Shown piece by piece: positions 1 through 7,342 of a stretch of DNA of 64,000 nucleotides; the first letter of the stretch is position 1; each line of letters starts with the position of its first letter. The stretch spans positions 62,001 through 126,000 of the forward strand of contig NZ_BOMZ01000044.1 in assembly GCF_016862455.1 (NCBI RefSeq), in the 5' to 3' direction. The notes under the pieces were generated by a model, which saw only the letters and a program-made list of their open reading frames with translations, was not told the origin of the DNA and ran no database searches. The stretch comes from Actinoplanes utahensis (GTDB lineage Bacteria > Actinomycetota > Actinomycetes > Mycobacteriales > Micromonosporaceae). The position numbers and the translations under genes are program-made.

Positions 1-331
1 AGATCAGCTCGTCGCCGGCCGCGGTGACCACCTCGAAGCGGGGCTCGCCGGTCACCGGCAGGCGGCGCAGCTCGCGCACGATCCCGGACTTCTCGATCAG
101 CAGCTGGATCTCGTCACCGTCGGTGAAGGTGCCGACGGCGGTGGTGGCGTCCAGGAAGTACAGCGGGTCGACCGTCAGGTTCGGCAGGTCGGCGCGCTGC
201 GCGGCGGGCCACAGCTGCTCGGCGGTGAGCGCGGCCGGGGCGGCCTGCGGCGCGGCGGGGATGGTGCCGCCCAGCAGCGCGCCGGCCGCGACCAGGGCCA
301 CCGCCAGGGGGATCCAGCGGGCGCGGGTCAC
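1..331 (-). CDS. Exported protein, 3' end outside the window (partial)
   Basis: The reading frame begins at a GTG (329-331) that overlaps the TGA of the gene before it as GTGA, so the two are translationally coupled. The first 30 or so residues are a basic start followed by a hydrophobic Ala/Val/Leu stretch and a Pro/Ala-rich segment, as in a Sec signal peptide; no lipobox Cys is seen. The roughly 80 mature residues visible include NLTVDPLYFLDATTAVGTF. I do not recognise the family. It is the last visible member of a minus-strand operon with a YraQ-type permease and a TIGR03943 protein, so a role in the same envelope or metal-related process is inferred from position only. Confidence 0.6.
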   Translation of the reverse strand, partial: MTRARWIPLAVALVAAGALLGGTIPAAPQAAPAALTAEQLWPAAQRADLPNLTVDPLYFLDATTAVGTFTDGDEIQLLIEKSGIVRELRRLPVTGEPRFEVVTAAGDELI

Positions 332-1050
332 TCGTACTGCTGCTTCGGTGGGGTGGCCGGTTGCCACTGCTCGACCTCCAGGTACGCGATGTCGGCCTGG
401 TTGACCGTGTCCTTGCCGCGCTGAGCGGTGTATTTACCGGTGACCTGCACCCACGTCCCGGACGGCACGTCGATGACCGGGCCGCCGGTCAGGCCCACCT
501 TGATCGGGCGGCCGTCGGCGGCGCAGCAGCTCACCACGATCCGGGCCAGTTGCACCCCCTCGGGTGACGTGTTGACGAACCCGATCAGCTGCAGGCGGCG
601 CCCGGCGAGGCTGCGGCCCTCGTCGTAGATCGCCCGGGAGGCGTAGTCGAGCAGCCCGATCGGCGCCGGGTCGGCCGCGGGCAGCGGCGGATAGTCGGAG
701 CTGCCGCTGACCTGGACCGTGCCGGACTGCCCGGCGGTGAACGAGCCGAGGGCGGGCGGGGCCACCAGCAGCAGGCCGAGCACCGGGAGGATGAGCAGCC
801 AGCCCACGCGCGGCTCGTGATGCGCGTGGCCGTGGTCGTGCTCGTCCGCCGAGGAGGCTCCGGCGGAGGGGGCGGCGCGGTACTCGTACCACAGGGTCAT
901 GATCGCGGCCAGGACCAGCGCCGCGCCCGCAGCGATGAGGAAGGGCCGCAGGCCCTCTTTGACGTATCGCAGATAGAGGTCGCTCAGCGACGCCTTGAGG
1001 ATCGCCCCGCCGAACAGGAAGAGGACGACCGCCTGCGCCTGCCGGTTCAC
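328..1050 (-). CDS. TIGR03943 family membrane/exported protein (YcgQ-like), 240 aa
   Basis: Partner protein of YraQ-type permeases; biochemical role unknown. The start is the GTG at 1050, which overlaps the permease stop as GTGA. Visible parts: two hydrophobic segments near residues 5-20 and 35-55, a His-rich loop (HDHGHAHHEPR, about residues 70-80) that could bind metal, another membrane segment, then a C-terminal domain of about 140 residues with VVSCCAADG, GTWVQVTGKY and a Leu/Glu-rich end. This two-helix plus outside-domain plan and the coupling to a permease fit the TIGR03943 family well. The His loop and the association of this family with metal-related operons suggest metal handling, which is inference. 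Confidence 0.82.
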   Translation of the reverse strand: MNRQAQAVVLFLFGGAILKASLSDLYLRYVKEGLRPFLIAAGAALVLAAIMTLWYEYRAAPSAGASSADEHDHGHAHHEPRVGWLLILPVLGLLLVAPPALGSFTAGQSGTVQVSGSSDYPPLPAADPAPIGLLDYASRAIYDEGRSLAGRRLQLIGFVNTSPEGVQLARIVVSCCAADGRPIKVGLTGGPVIDVPSGTWVQVTGKYTAQRGKDTVNQADIAYLEVEQWQPATPPKQQYE

Positions 1051-2015
1051 AGCAGCACCAGCCCGGCGCCGGTCGCGGCGACGATCGCCAGCACGAACGT
1101 GGCCGGCGCGAACCGGGCGGTGAAGCGGCGGCCGAACACCCCGGCCTGCATCGAGATCAGCTTCAGGTCGACCATCGGCCCGACCACCAGGAACACCAGC
1201 CGGGAGGTGAGCGAGAACTGCGACAGCGACGCGGCGACGAAGGCGTCGGCCTCGCTGCAGATCGACAGGAGCACGGCGAGGACCGCCAGCGCCAGCACCG
1301 ACAGCACCGGCTGCGCGGCGAGCGTCTGGAGCCACGCCTCCGGCACGATCACGTTGATCGTCGCGGCGGCCGCGGCACCCACCACCAGGAACCCGCCCGC
1401 GTGCACCACGTCGTGCCGGCACGCCGACCAGAACGCCCGGCCCTTCGACGCGCCGTCCAGGTCCGGCCGGTGCGGCAGCTTGATCCACTCAGTCCTGCCC
1501 AGGCGCAGCCACAGCCAGCCCATCACCATCGCGACGGCCAGGCTGGCCAGGCCGCGGGCCAGCACCATCTCCGGATCGTCGGGAAAGGCGACGGCGGTCG
1601 CGGTCAGCACGATCGGGTTGATCGCGGGCGCGGCGAGCAGGAACGCCAGCGCGGCGGCGGGAGTGACGCCGCGGCGGATCAGGGACCCCGCGATCGGTAC
1701 GGCGCCGCACTCGCACCCGGGCAGGACGACCCCCGCCACACTGGCCGCCGGAACGGCGAGCGCCGGGTGCCGGGGCAGCGCCTTGGCCCAGAACGACCGG
1801 GGCACGAAGACCGCGATCACCGCCGACAGCAGCACCCCGAAGACCAGGAACGGGACCGCCTGCACCAGCACCGACACGAAGACCGTGGTCCAGGTCTGCA
1901 GGCGCTCGCCGCCGATCACCCCGGAGATCCGGTCCCGGAGGATCACCAGGGCCACCAGGAGGACCGCGAGGACCTCTACCTCGATGGACCGTTTTCGTTC
2001 CGCTGTCTCGACCAC
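1047..2015 (-). CDS. YraQ/ArsP_1-family permease, 322 aa
   Basis: Integral membrane permease of the DUF318/ArsP_1 type (YraQ). About eight hydrophobic segments run through the protein. The family's signature cysteine motif is present as VVLPGCECGAVPIAGSL near residue 100, and a second half-repeat with SEADAFVAASL lies near residue 260; together these suggest two related halves. Characterised ArsP members export organoarsenicals, but most YraQ proteins have no known substrate. The start is a GTG at 2015, 16 bp after the SelW-like gene on the same strand, and the end overlaps the TIGR03943 gene, so all three are probably one transcript. Confidence 0.85.
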   Translation of the reverse strand: MVETAERKRSIEVEVLAVLLVALVILRDRISGVIGGERLQTWTTVFVSVLVQAVPFLVFGVLLSAVIAVFVPRSFWAKALPRHPALAVPAASVAGVVLPGCECGAVPIAGSLIRRGVTPAAALAFLLAAPAINPIVLTATAVAFPDDPEMVLARGLASLAVAMVMGWLWLRLGRTEWIKLPHRPDLDGASKGRAFWSACRHDVVHAGGFLVVGAAAAATINVIVPEAWLQTLAAQPVLSVLALAVLAVLLSICSEADAFVAASLSQFSLTSRLVFLVVGPMVDLKLISMQAGVFGRRFTARFAPATFVLAIVAATGAGLVLL

Positions 2016-2031
2016 CGGTGGAATGTACCTT

Positions 2032-2346
2032 TCACGGTTGATCTCGCTTGTCCGAGTGAGCGTTCGAGTGACGGTCGGAGTGGCCCAGGCTGCGTTCCGG
2101 GGCGATCCGGTCCCGCACCAGCCGCTTGAGGTGCGCCAGGTCGGGGAAACCGCCCTCGGCCTTGCGCGACCACAGCGTCTCGCCGCCCAGCCGCACCTCG
2201 AAGACGCCGCCGATCCCCGGCACCAGCGCCACCTCGCCGAGCTCGGTGGTGAACGTGGTGAGCAACTCCTGAGCGGTCCACGCCGCCCGCATCAGCCAGC
2301 GGCACTGCGTGCAGTACTCGATCTCCAAACGTGGTTCTCGTGTCAC
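2032..2346 (-). CDS. SelT/SelW/SelH-family thioredoxin-like protein, 104 aa
   Basis: Small thioredoxin-fold redox protein of the Rdx group. The N-terminal EIEYCTQCRWLMRAAWTAQE carries the CxxC motif (Cys form, not selenocysteine), and GEVALVPGIGGVFEVRLGG matches the family core. The GTG at 2346 is chosen because it puts the CxxC about ten residues from the start, as is usual; an upstream ATG at 2382 would add 12 residues of no family character. Its role is unknown in bacteria. Here it leads the permease operon, 16 bp upstream, which may link it to thiol redox or metal export, but that is inferred. Confidence 0.85.
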   Translation of the reverse strand: MTREPRLEIEYCTQCRWLMRAAWTAQELLTTFTTELGEVALVPGIGGVFEVRLGGETLWSRKAEGGFPDLAHLKRLVRDRIAPERSLGHSDRHSNAHSDKRDQP

Positions 2347-2400
2347 AGCACAGCAGTATGCCGGAGTCCGGCGATCAGGCATGATTCCGGAAGATCAGTC

Positions 2401-2457
2401 CCGGCCGGCTGTCAGTGTCGTCTCAGCGCCGCTGTGACGGCACCGGCAGCCGGCCGG
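2401..2457. repeat. 57-bp intergenic palindrome, copy A
   Basis: Two 28-nt arms around one central base; 24 of 28 positions pair. The outer arms CCGGCCGGCTG and CAGCCGGCCGG pair exactly and the inner part has GTCTCAGCG facing CGCTGTGAC. It lies between the divergent SelW-like and SGNH genes, so it cannot be a terminator for either. It belongs to the same family as copies at 15090, 15777, 36347 and 57772. Confidence 0.8.
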
Positions 2458-2476
2458 AATGTTGAATGGAGTGGCA

Positions 2477-3304
2477 TTGAAGCGACGTTTGACCGCGGCC
2501 GTCGCCGTGGCGCTGGCCGCCGCGCTGAGCGCCTGTTCCGGCGACTCGGGCGAGAAGAGCGCCACCGGGGCGGTGCCGGCGACCGACTTCGTCGCGCTGG
2601 GTGACTCGTACGCCGCCGGGGTCGGCGCCGGGAACTACGGCGACGACAAGAACTGCATGCAGAGCAAGGACGGCGGCTACCCGCAGCTGTTCGTGAAGGC
2701 GCGCACCGCCGCCACGTTCGGCAAGGTCACCGATGTCTCCTGCGGCGGTGCGGTGATCAACGATGTGCGGTACGAGCAGCTGTCCGCCCTCAGCGACACC
2801 ACGGGCTGGGTGACCCTGACCGTCGGCGGCAACGACGTCGGCTGGTCCACCACCGTCCAGCAGTGCCTGCTCGGCACCGACGCCACCTGCAAGGCCTCGG
2901 TGGAGCAGGCGGCGGCCAAGGCGCAGAGCACCCTGCCGGCCGCGCTCGACGACCTGTACACGGCGATCCGTGGCAAGGCGCCGAACGCGAAGGTGTTCGT
3001 GCTCGGGTACCCGCACCTGGTGGCCGAGCCGGGCAAGTCCGGCGTGTCCTGCGAGTCGCTGACCGACCCGCGGCGGGAGGCGCTGAACAAGGGCGCCGAC
3101 TCCCTCGTCGAGATCATCAAGGCTCGGGTCGCCGCGCAGCAGGGCTTCACGTTCGTCGACGTGCGCCCGGCCTTCGAGGGGCACGGCGCGTGCACCGCCG
3201 ATCCGTGGGTCAACGGGTTCACCGGCAACCTGGCCGAGGCGTTCCACCCGAACCCGGAGGGCTACCAGGCGTACCTCAAGGAACTGCTGGCCGTCGCCTC
3301 CTGA
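2477..3304 (+). CDS. Secreted lipoprotein SGNH/GDSL hydrolase, 275 aa
   Basis: Predicted extracytoplasmic esterase/lipase of the SGNH fold. The signal peptide MKRRLTAAVAVALAAALSAC ends in a lipobox, so the protein should be lipid-anchored. Block I is FVALGDSYAAG with the nucleophile Ser near residue 44, block III is GGNDVGW, and block V is AFHPNPEGY with His near residue 257; the residue three before the His is Glu rather than the usual Asp. The TTG at 2477 is preferred because GGAG at 2468-2471 sits five bases upstream and it gives a clean signal peptide; ATG 2459 and GTG 2471 are also in frame. Cys pairs in the mature part suggest disulfides. Confidence 0.85.
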   Translation: MKRRLTAAVAVALAAALSACSGDSGEKSATGAVPATDFVALGDSYAAGVGAGNYGDDKNCMQSKDGGYPQLFVKARTAATFGKVTDVSCGGAVINDVRYEQLSALSDTTGWVTLTVGGNDVGWSTTVQQCLLGTDATCKASVEQAAAKAQSTLPAALDDLYTAIRGKAPNAKVFVLGYPHLVAEPGKSGVSCESLTDPRREALNKGADSLVEIIKARVAAQQGFTFVDVRPAFEGHGACTADPWVNGFTGNLAEAFHPNPEGYQAYLKELLAVAS

Positions 3305-3311
3305 GGAGTCC

Positions 3312-3357
3312 CGGAGGGTGGCCTGGCGGCTGATCCACCCCGGCTCGCCACCCTCCG
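3312..3357 (+). terminator. Hairpin after the SGNH hydrolase gene
   Basis: An 11-bp perfect stem, CGGAGGGTGGC (3312-3322) with GCCACCCTCCG (3347-3357), begins 7 bp after the stop codon. No T-run follows, as is common in actinomycete terminators. Confidence 0.6.
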
Positions 3358-3393
3358 CTCATAGCGTGTTCGTATGACGTACGCCTCGCCGCG

Positions 3394-4221
3394 ATGGGAT
3401 GGGCCGTGCACCACGCGAACCACTACTACGGACACTCGTACGTGCTCGCCCGGTACTGCGGGTTCGACTCCGAACTGCCGCTGATCCGCGGCTACCTGCA
3501 GCACGGGTGGAACATCGGCGACGGGATGGCGCCCGACCACGAGTTCGTGCCGGGGATCCCGTCGTTCGTCTGGAGCGAACGGACCCGGCGGCGGGCCTGG
3601 TCGATGGGGCGGCGGCAGGTGTACGTGACCGGGGCGCCGTGGGCGTACCTGGTGGCGATGGACCCGCCGGCGCCGGAGGGCCGGGACGGGACCATCTACT
3701 ACCCGTTCCACGGCTGGGAGGGCCAGCACGTCCAGGGCGACCACGACCGTCTGATCGACGAGATCCGCGACACCGAGGACGGGCCGGTCACCGTCTGCCT
3801 GTACTGGCAGGAGTACCGGACGCCGGCGGTGCGCCGCCGCTACCAGGAGGCCGGGTTCCGGGTGATCTGCCACGGCTACCGGGGTGGATGGTGGAAGGAT
3901 CTGGACCCCGACTTCCTGGTACGGCAATACGCCGAGCAGCGCCGGCACCGCCGGGTCGCGTCGAACCGGCTGTGCAGCGCGGTCTTCTACGGGGTGCTGG
4001 CCGGCTGCGAGCCGGCCGTCTACGGCGACCCGATGCAACTCGACGGCGAACGCGACCTGTTCGGCGGGCGCTCCCGGATCCGCGGCCAGTGGGCCGCCCT
4101 GCACGGCGCCTCCGTCGACCTGGACACGGCCCGCGCCGTCACCGCCGACGAGCTCGGCGCCGACCGGCTCCTCTCCCCCGCCGAACTCCGTCACCTCTTC
4201 CACTGGCAGGCCGCGGCATGA
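3394..4221 (+). CDS. Unrecognised protein, possibly glycan-related, 275 aa
   Basis: I cannot name the family. The protein looks soluble and is rich in Trp, Tyr and His (MGWAVHHANHYYGHSYVLARY at the start), with a central FHGWEGQHVQGDHDRLIDEI segment followed by GPVTVCLYWQEYRTP and ICHGYRGGWWKDLDPDFL. This alternation of hydrophobic strands with a Gly-rich turn resembles the two-Rossmann layout of surface-polysaccharide glycosyltransferases such as CDP-glycerol transferase relatives, but no diagnostic motif is clear. Its stop overlaps the next gene as ATGA, so it is coupled to the methyltransferase-like protein. A GT4/GT2 pair lies 3 kb on. Start: ATG 3394, no good ribosome site; the downstream GTG 3406 is possible. 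Confidence 0.7.
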   Translation: MGWAVHHANHYYGHSYVLARYCGFDSELPLIRGYLQHGWNIGDGMAPDHEFVPGIPSFVWSERTRRRAWSMGRRQVYVTGAPWAYLVAMDPPAPEGRDGTIYYPFHGWEGQHVQGDHDRLIDEIRDTEDGPVTVCLYWQEYRTPAVRRRYQEAGFRVICHGYRGGWWKDLDPDFLVRQYAEQRRHRRVASNRLCSAVFYGVLAGCEPAVYGDPMQLDGERDLFGGRSRIRGQWAALHGASVDLDTARAVTADELGADRLLSPAELRHLFHWQAAA

Positions 4222-5795
4222 CCACCGACTCCCTCGACTCCGCCGGCGCGATGCCGCACTGGTCCGACCCGGATCCGGTGCGCGGGGCGGTCCTGCGCGA
4301 CCTGCTCACCGGGGCGGGCGGCGACGTCCTGATCGTGGGGCCGCACGATCCGGCGCTCATCGACGCGGTCGCGGGCCGGGAGGTGACCGTGCTGGTGCGC
4401 GGGGCGCCGGACGCGCGGGCGCTGGCGGACCGCTACGCGGACCGGCCGGGTGTGCGGATCCGGTGCGGCAGCCTGGACGCGGTGGCGACGGGTGCGGCGT
4501 ACGACACGGTGGTCGCTCTGGACGGTGTGGACCGTACCGGCTCCACCGAGTCCGCCGACCTGTCCTGGTCCGCCGCCGTCGCCCGCCTGCTCGCCGTCCT
4601 GCGCCCCGGCGGCCGGCTGCTGCTCACCGTCCGCAACCCGCTCGGCGTGGACCGCCTGCACACCGCCGCCACCCCCGACGACGCCGACTGGGCGGCCCCC
4701 GACGACCCGACCCGGCCGGCCGGACCGGAACCGCTGCGCGCCCACCTGCGCGACGCCGGCCTCACGGTGGCCCGGGACTACGCGGCGTACCCCGGTCCAC
4801 GGGAACCCACCGCGCTGCTGAGCGAGACCGCCCTCACCGACCCGGACCTGCACGGCGTCCTCACCGCCGTCCTACGCCGCACCGGCCCGCCACCCGGCCC
4901 GCTGCTGGCCGATCCGCGCCCGCTCGCCGCCGACCTGCTCCGGCACCGCCTCGCCACCGCCCTGGCTCCCGCCTGGATCGTCGTCGCCACCCGCCCCACG
5001 GCTCTTCCGCCGGCCGAGGCGCTGCCCGAAACCCCGCCCGAGGCGCTGCCGGACACGCCGGCCGAGGCGCTGCCGGACACGCCGGCCGAGGCGCTGCCCG
5101 CGGCGCCCGCCGGCACGCTGTCCACGGCACTGCCCGACACGCTGCCCGAGGCGCTGTTCGCCGGGGGCCGGCTGCGGCGAACCGCTCACGGCTGGTCGTG
5201 GGATCCGTCCGGTGCCCCGGTCGCGGCCGGTCGCTGCCTGCACGACGCCCTGCTCGCCGCCGCCCGCAACGCCGACCAGCCGGAACTGCGCCGCCTCCTC
5301 ACCGCCTGGCAGGCCGGCCCGTGCGCCACCATCGGCGCCGACGAGATCGTCCTCTCCGCCGACGGCGGCCTGCACCCGCTGCCCGCCCCCACCCGCCGCC
5401 CCGGCGGCCGCACCGAGGTGCTGCAGCGCCTGGCCGCCGCGCTGCACCAGGAGGGCGTCGCCCACCTGTGGCCGTTCGAGGGGACCACCGAGCTGCTGGC
5501 CGCCCTGTCCGGCATCGACCTCGCCCCGTTCCCGGAACCGCCCGCCGTCCCGGAGACCTTGCGCGAGCTTCGCGACGCGCACGACCGGCTCGCGCAGCGG
5601 CTGAGCGAGGCCCGAGCCCAACTGGCCTGGTACGAGCAGCGCACCGCGACCCTGCACCGCGACCTGGCTCGCGCCCACCGCATCATCGCGGTCCTCAAGG
5701 GCACCACCCCGGGCCGGGCCGCCAAGGCCGTCCTGGACGGCGCCCGCTCCGGCAAGCGCCTGGCCCGCGCGGCGATCCGCCGCCTGCGTCCCTGA
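4218..5795 (+). CDS. SAM-methyltransferase-like protein with tandem repeats and coiled coil, 525 aa
   Basis: The N-terminal 200 residues read like a class I SAM methyltransferase. DVLIVGPHDPALIDAV stands where the Gly-rich SAM loop lies, VTVLVRGAPDARALA is the following strand, YDTVVALDGVDR is the motif II/III region, and LRPGGRLLLTVRNPLG is the typical post-motif strand. The Gly loop is poor, so activity is uncertain. Residues about 265-310 are a repeat rich in EALPDTPA. A second globular part follows, and residues about 450-500 are heptad-like (LRELRDAHDRLAQRLSEA), suggesting a coiled coil. The last 25 residues are strongly basic. It is coupled by ATGA to the upstream unknown gene. Such multi-domain methyltransferases often sit in surface-polysaccharide clusters; here that is inferred. 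Confidence 0.7.
   Translation: MTTDSLDSAGAMPHWSDPDPVRGAVLRDLLTGAGGDVLIVGPHDPALIDAVAGREVTVLVRGAPDARALADRYADRPGVRIRCGSLDAVATGAAYDTVVALDGVDRTGSTESADLSWSAAVARLLAVLRPGGRLLLTVRNPLGVDRLHTAATPDDADWAAPDDPTRPAGPEPLRAHLRDAGLTVARDYAAYPGPREPTALLSETALTDPDLHGVLTAVLRRTGPPPGPLLADPRPLAADLLRHRLATALAPAWIVVATRPTALPPAEALPETPPEALPDTPAEALPDTPAEALPAAPAGTLSTALPDTLPEALFAGGRLRRTAHGWSWDPSGAPVAAGRCLHDALLAAARNADQPELRRLLTAWQAGPCATIGADEIVLSADGGLHPLPAPTRRPGGRTEVLQRLAAALHQEGVAHLWPFEGTTELLAALSGIDLAPFPEPPAVPETLRELRDAHDRLAQRLSEARAQLAWYEQRTATLHRDLARAHRIIAVLKGTTPGRAAKAVLDGARSGKRLARAAIRRLRP
5013..5155 (+). repeat. 24-nt in-frame tandem repeat inside the methyltransferase-like gene
   Basis: Units of the form GAGGCGCTGCCGGACACGCC recur about every 24 nt; two units are identical and the outer ones are degenerate. 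Each codes for EALPDTPA-like octapeptides. Copy number may vary between strains. Confidence 0.75.
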
Positions 5796-5804
5796 CCGGT
5801 CCCG

Positions 5805-7241
5805 TCACCCGCCGGCCGCCGCGCGCCGGCGGGTCTGCTCGATGAGCACGGCCACGAAACCGGCGAGCCCTTCGGCGCCGCGCGGGCCGGTCGCCGCCCA
5901 GCGGGTCATCAGCAGCGGCGCGGCCCGGTCCAGCACCACCCCTTCGCGGGCGAGCACGAAGTACAGCGCGAGCGCCGCCGAGCGGGCGTTGCCGTCGGCG
6001 AACGGGTGGAAGTGCAGGACGTCGAGGTACACCCGGGCGGCCCGGGACGGCAGCGGCACGGCCGGGTCGGTGGCCTCGGCGAGACAGTCCTCGAACTCCC
6101 GCGGCAGGTCGTCGCGGTACGGGTACCGCTCCCCTCCGTCCCGCGCCCAGGCGTCGGTGGTGCGGAACGGCGCGACGGCCACGGCGAGCACCTTCCGCTG
6201 CCATGTCGCGAGGCGCGCGAACGTGAGGGTCCCGCCCTCGGCCGCCTCCGCGTACACCAGGTCCAGCGCGGCCAGGGCCCGGGCAGCACCGTGCCGGTGC
6301 CGGGCGAGGTGCTCGCCGATGCCGTCGCGGGTCGTGCGCGCCGGCCCGGTGACATGCTCGGTCGCGTCCGCCCACCGGGCCGCCCGCCGCACGTCCCGCC
6401 AGGTGGCGAGGGCGTCGGGGGCCACCGGCGGCCGGACCCGCGGCGCCCGCGCGGCGGTGGGCATCTCGGTGCTGCGCCGGCTCGGCCAGTCCTGCGGCCA
6501 GGTGTCGGGCCAGGCGTCGTCCGCCGGCGGTGTGACGCCGGTGAGGGTGGCCGCCAGGGCCTCGGCGGCATCGCCCACCTCCACCCCCAGCGGGGAGATC
6601 GAACTGTAGAACCGCCCGCTGATCGCGTCGTCGATGAGCGCGTCGTGGTCCTCGCCCGGCACCTCGGCGACGGTGAGGAACCACTTCAGGGCCTGGGCGC
6701 AGATCGGGTACCAGTACTCGTCCGCGCCGGACCGGGCCGCGACCGTCGCGACCAGGGACGCGGTCGTGGCCTCCCAGGCGAGGAAGGCCGCGCGGGGTTC
6801 GGTGGGCAGCGGCAGGTGCCAGGTGAAGATCCCGGCCAGCTCCTCCAGGAAGGCCCGCCAGTCCAGCAACGCCCCGGCGACCGCGGCGAGCGTCTCCTCC
6901 GGCGTCGTGATCGAGTGCCGGGCGCCGTCCCAGCGCAGGACCAGCACGCCGTCATCGGTGCGCCCGGCCATCTGCGCGTTCCAGCCGCCGGCCCAGGAGC
7001 CGTAGTGCTCGACGAGCGCGACGGTCATCGCCCGCTGCCAGTTCCAGCGCGCGTCCTCCGCGGCGTGGTCGAAGACGCGGCCGGGTTCGTACCGGTAAGG
7101 CGCCGGCACGCCGCCGGCCGGGGCCACCGCCCGCACCACGTCCCGCACGGCGCCCGGGTCGAACGGGTGCCGGTCGGGGTCGACGTCCGCCCAGGTCAGG
7201 GTGTCGATCCGCAGTCGCGGATCATGAGGATCGATCGTCAT
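5805..7241 (-). CDS. Fic-domain protein, 478 aa
   Basis: Member of the Fic/DOC superfamily, whose enzymes usually transfer AMP or another phosphate-linked group to a protein. The Fic loop is HPFADGNARSAA near residue 412, close to the canonical HxFxxGNGRxxR but with Ala for the second Gly and without the final Arg, so nucleotide specificity or activity may differ. The preceding helix VYLDVLHF and the long N-terminal 300 residues (Trp-rich, mostly helical, no known motif) set it apart from small toxin-type Fic proteins. No inhibitory (S/T)xxxE(G/N) motif was found by eye and no small antitoxin gene lies beside it. Start: ATG 7241; an in-frame ATG-type start at 7259 would add six residues. It converges on the methyltransferase gene with a 9-bp gap. 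Confidence 0.85.
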   Translation of the reverse strand: MTIDPHDPRLRIDTLTWADVDPDRHPFDPGAVRDVVRAVAPAGGVPAPYRYEPGRVFDHAAEDARWNWQRAMTVALVEHYGSWAGGWNAQMAGRTDDGVLVLRWDGARHSITTPEETLAAVAGALLDWRAFLEELAGIFTWHLPLPTEPRAAFLAWEATTASLVATVAARSGADEYWYPICAQALKWFLTVAEVPGEDHDALIDDAISGRFYSSISPLGVEVGDAAEALAATLTGVTPPADDAWPDTWPQDWPSRRSTEMPTAARAPRVRPPVAPDALATWRDVRRAARWADATEHVTGPARTTRDGIGEHLARHRHGAARALAALDLVYAEAAEGGTLTFARLATWQRKVLAVAVAPFRTTDAWARDGGERYPYRDDLPREFEDCLAEATDPAVPLPSRAARVYLDVLHFHPFADGNARSAALALYFVLAREGVVLDRAAPLLMTRWAATGPRGAEGLAGFVAVLIEQTRRRAAAGG

Positions 7242-7259
7242 CGCCGGCCATCGTGCCAC

Positions 7260-7342
7260 GGCCCGGCCAGGGCGAGGGTCAGCGGCGGCGGGCGGCGGCC
7301 CGGCCCGGCCAGGGTGCGGGGGTCAGCGGCGGCGGGCGGCGG
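7260..7342. repeat. About 40-bp tandem duplication at the 3' end of the GT4 gene
   Basis: A block beginning GGCCCGGCCAGGG and ending in a GGCGGCGGGCGGCGG run occurs at about 7260-7298 and again at about 7302-7342. The second copy includes the stop codon and last codons of the glycosyltransferase gene, so the first copy is a duplicated gene end now in the intergenic space. Confidence 0.75.
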
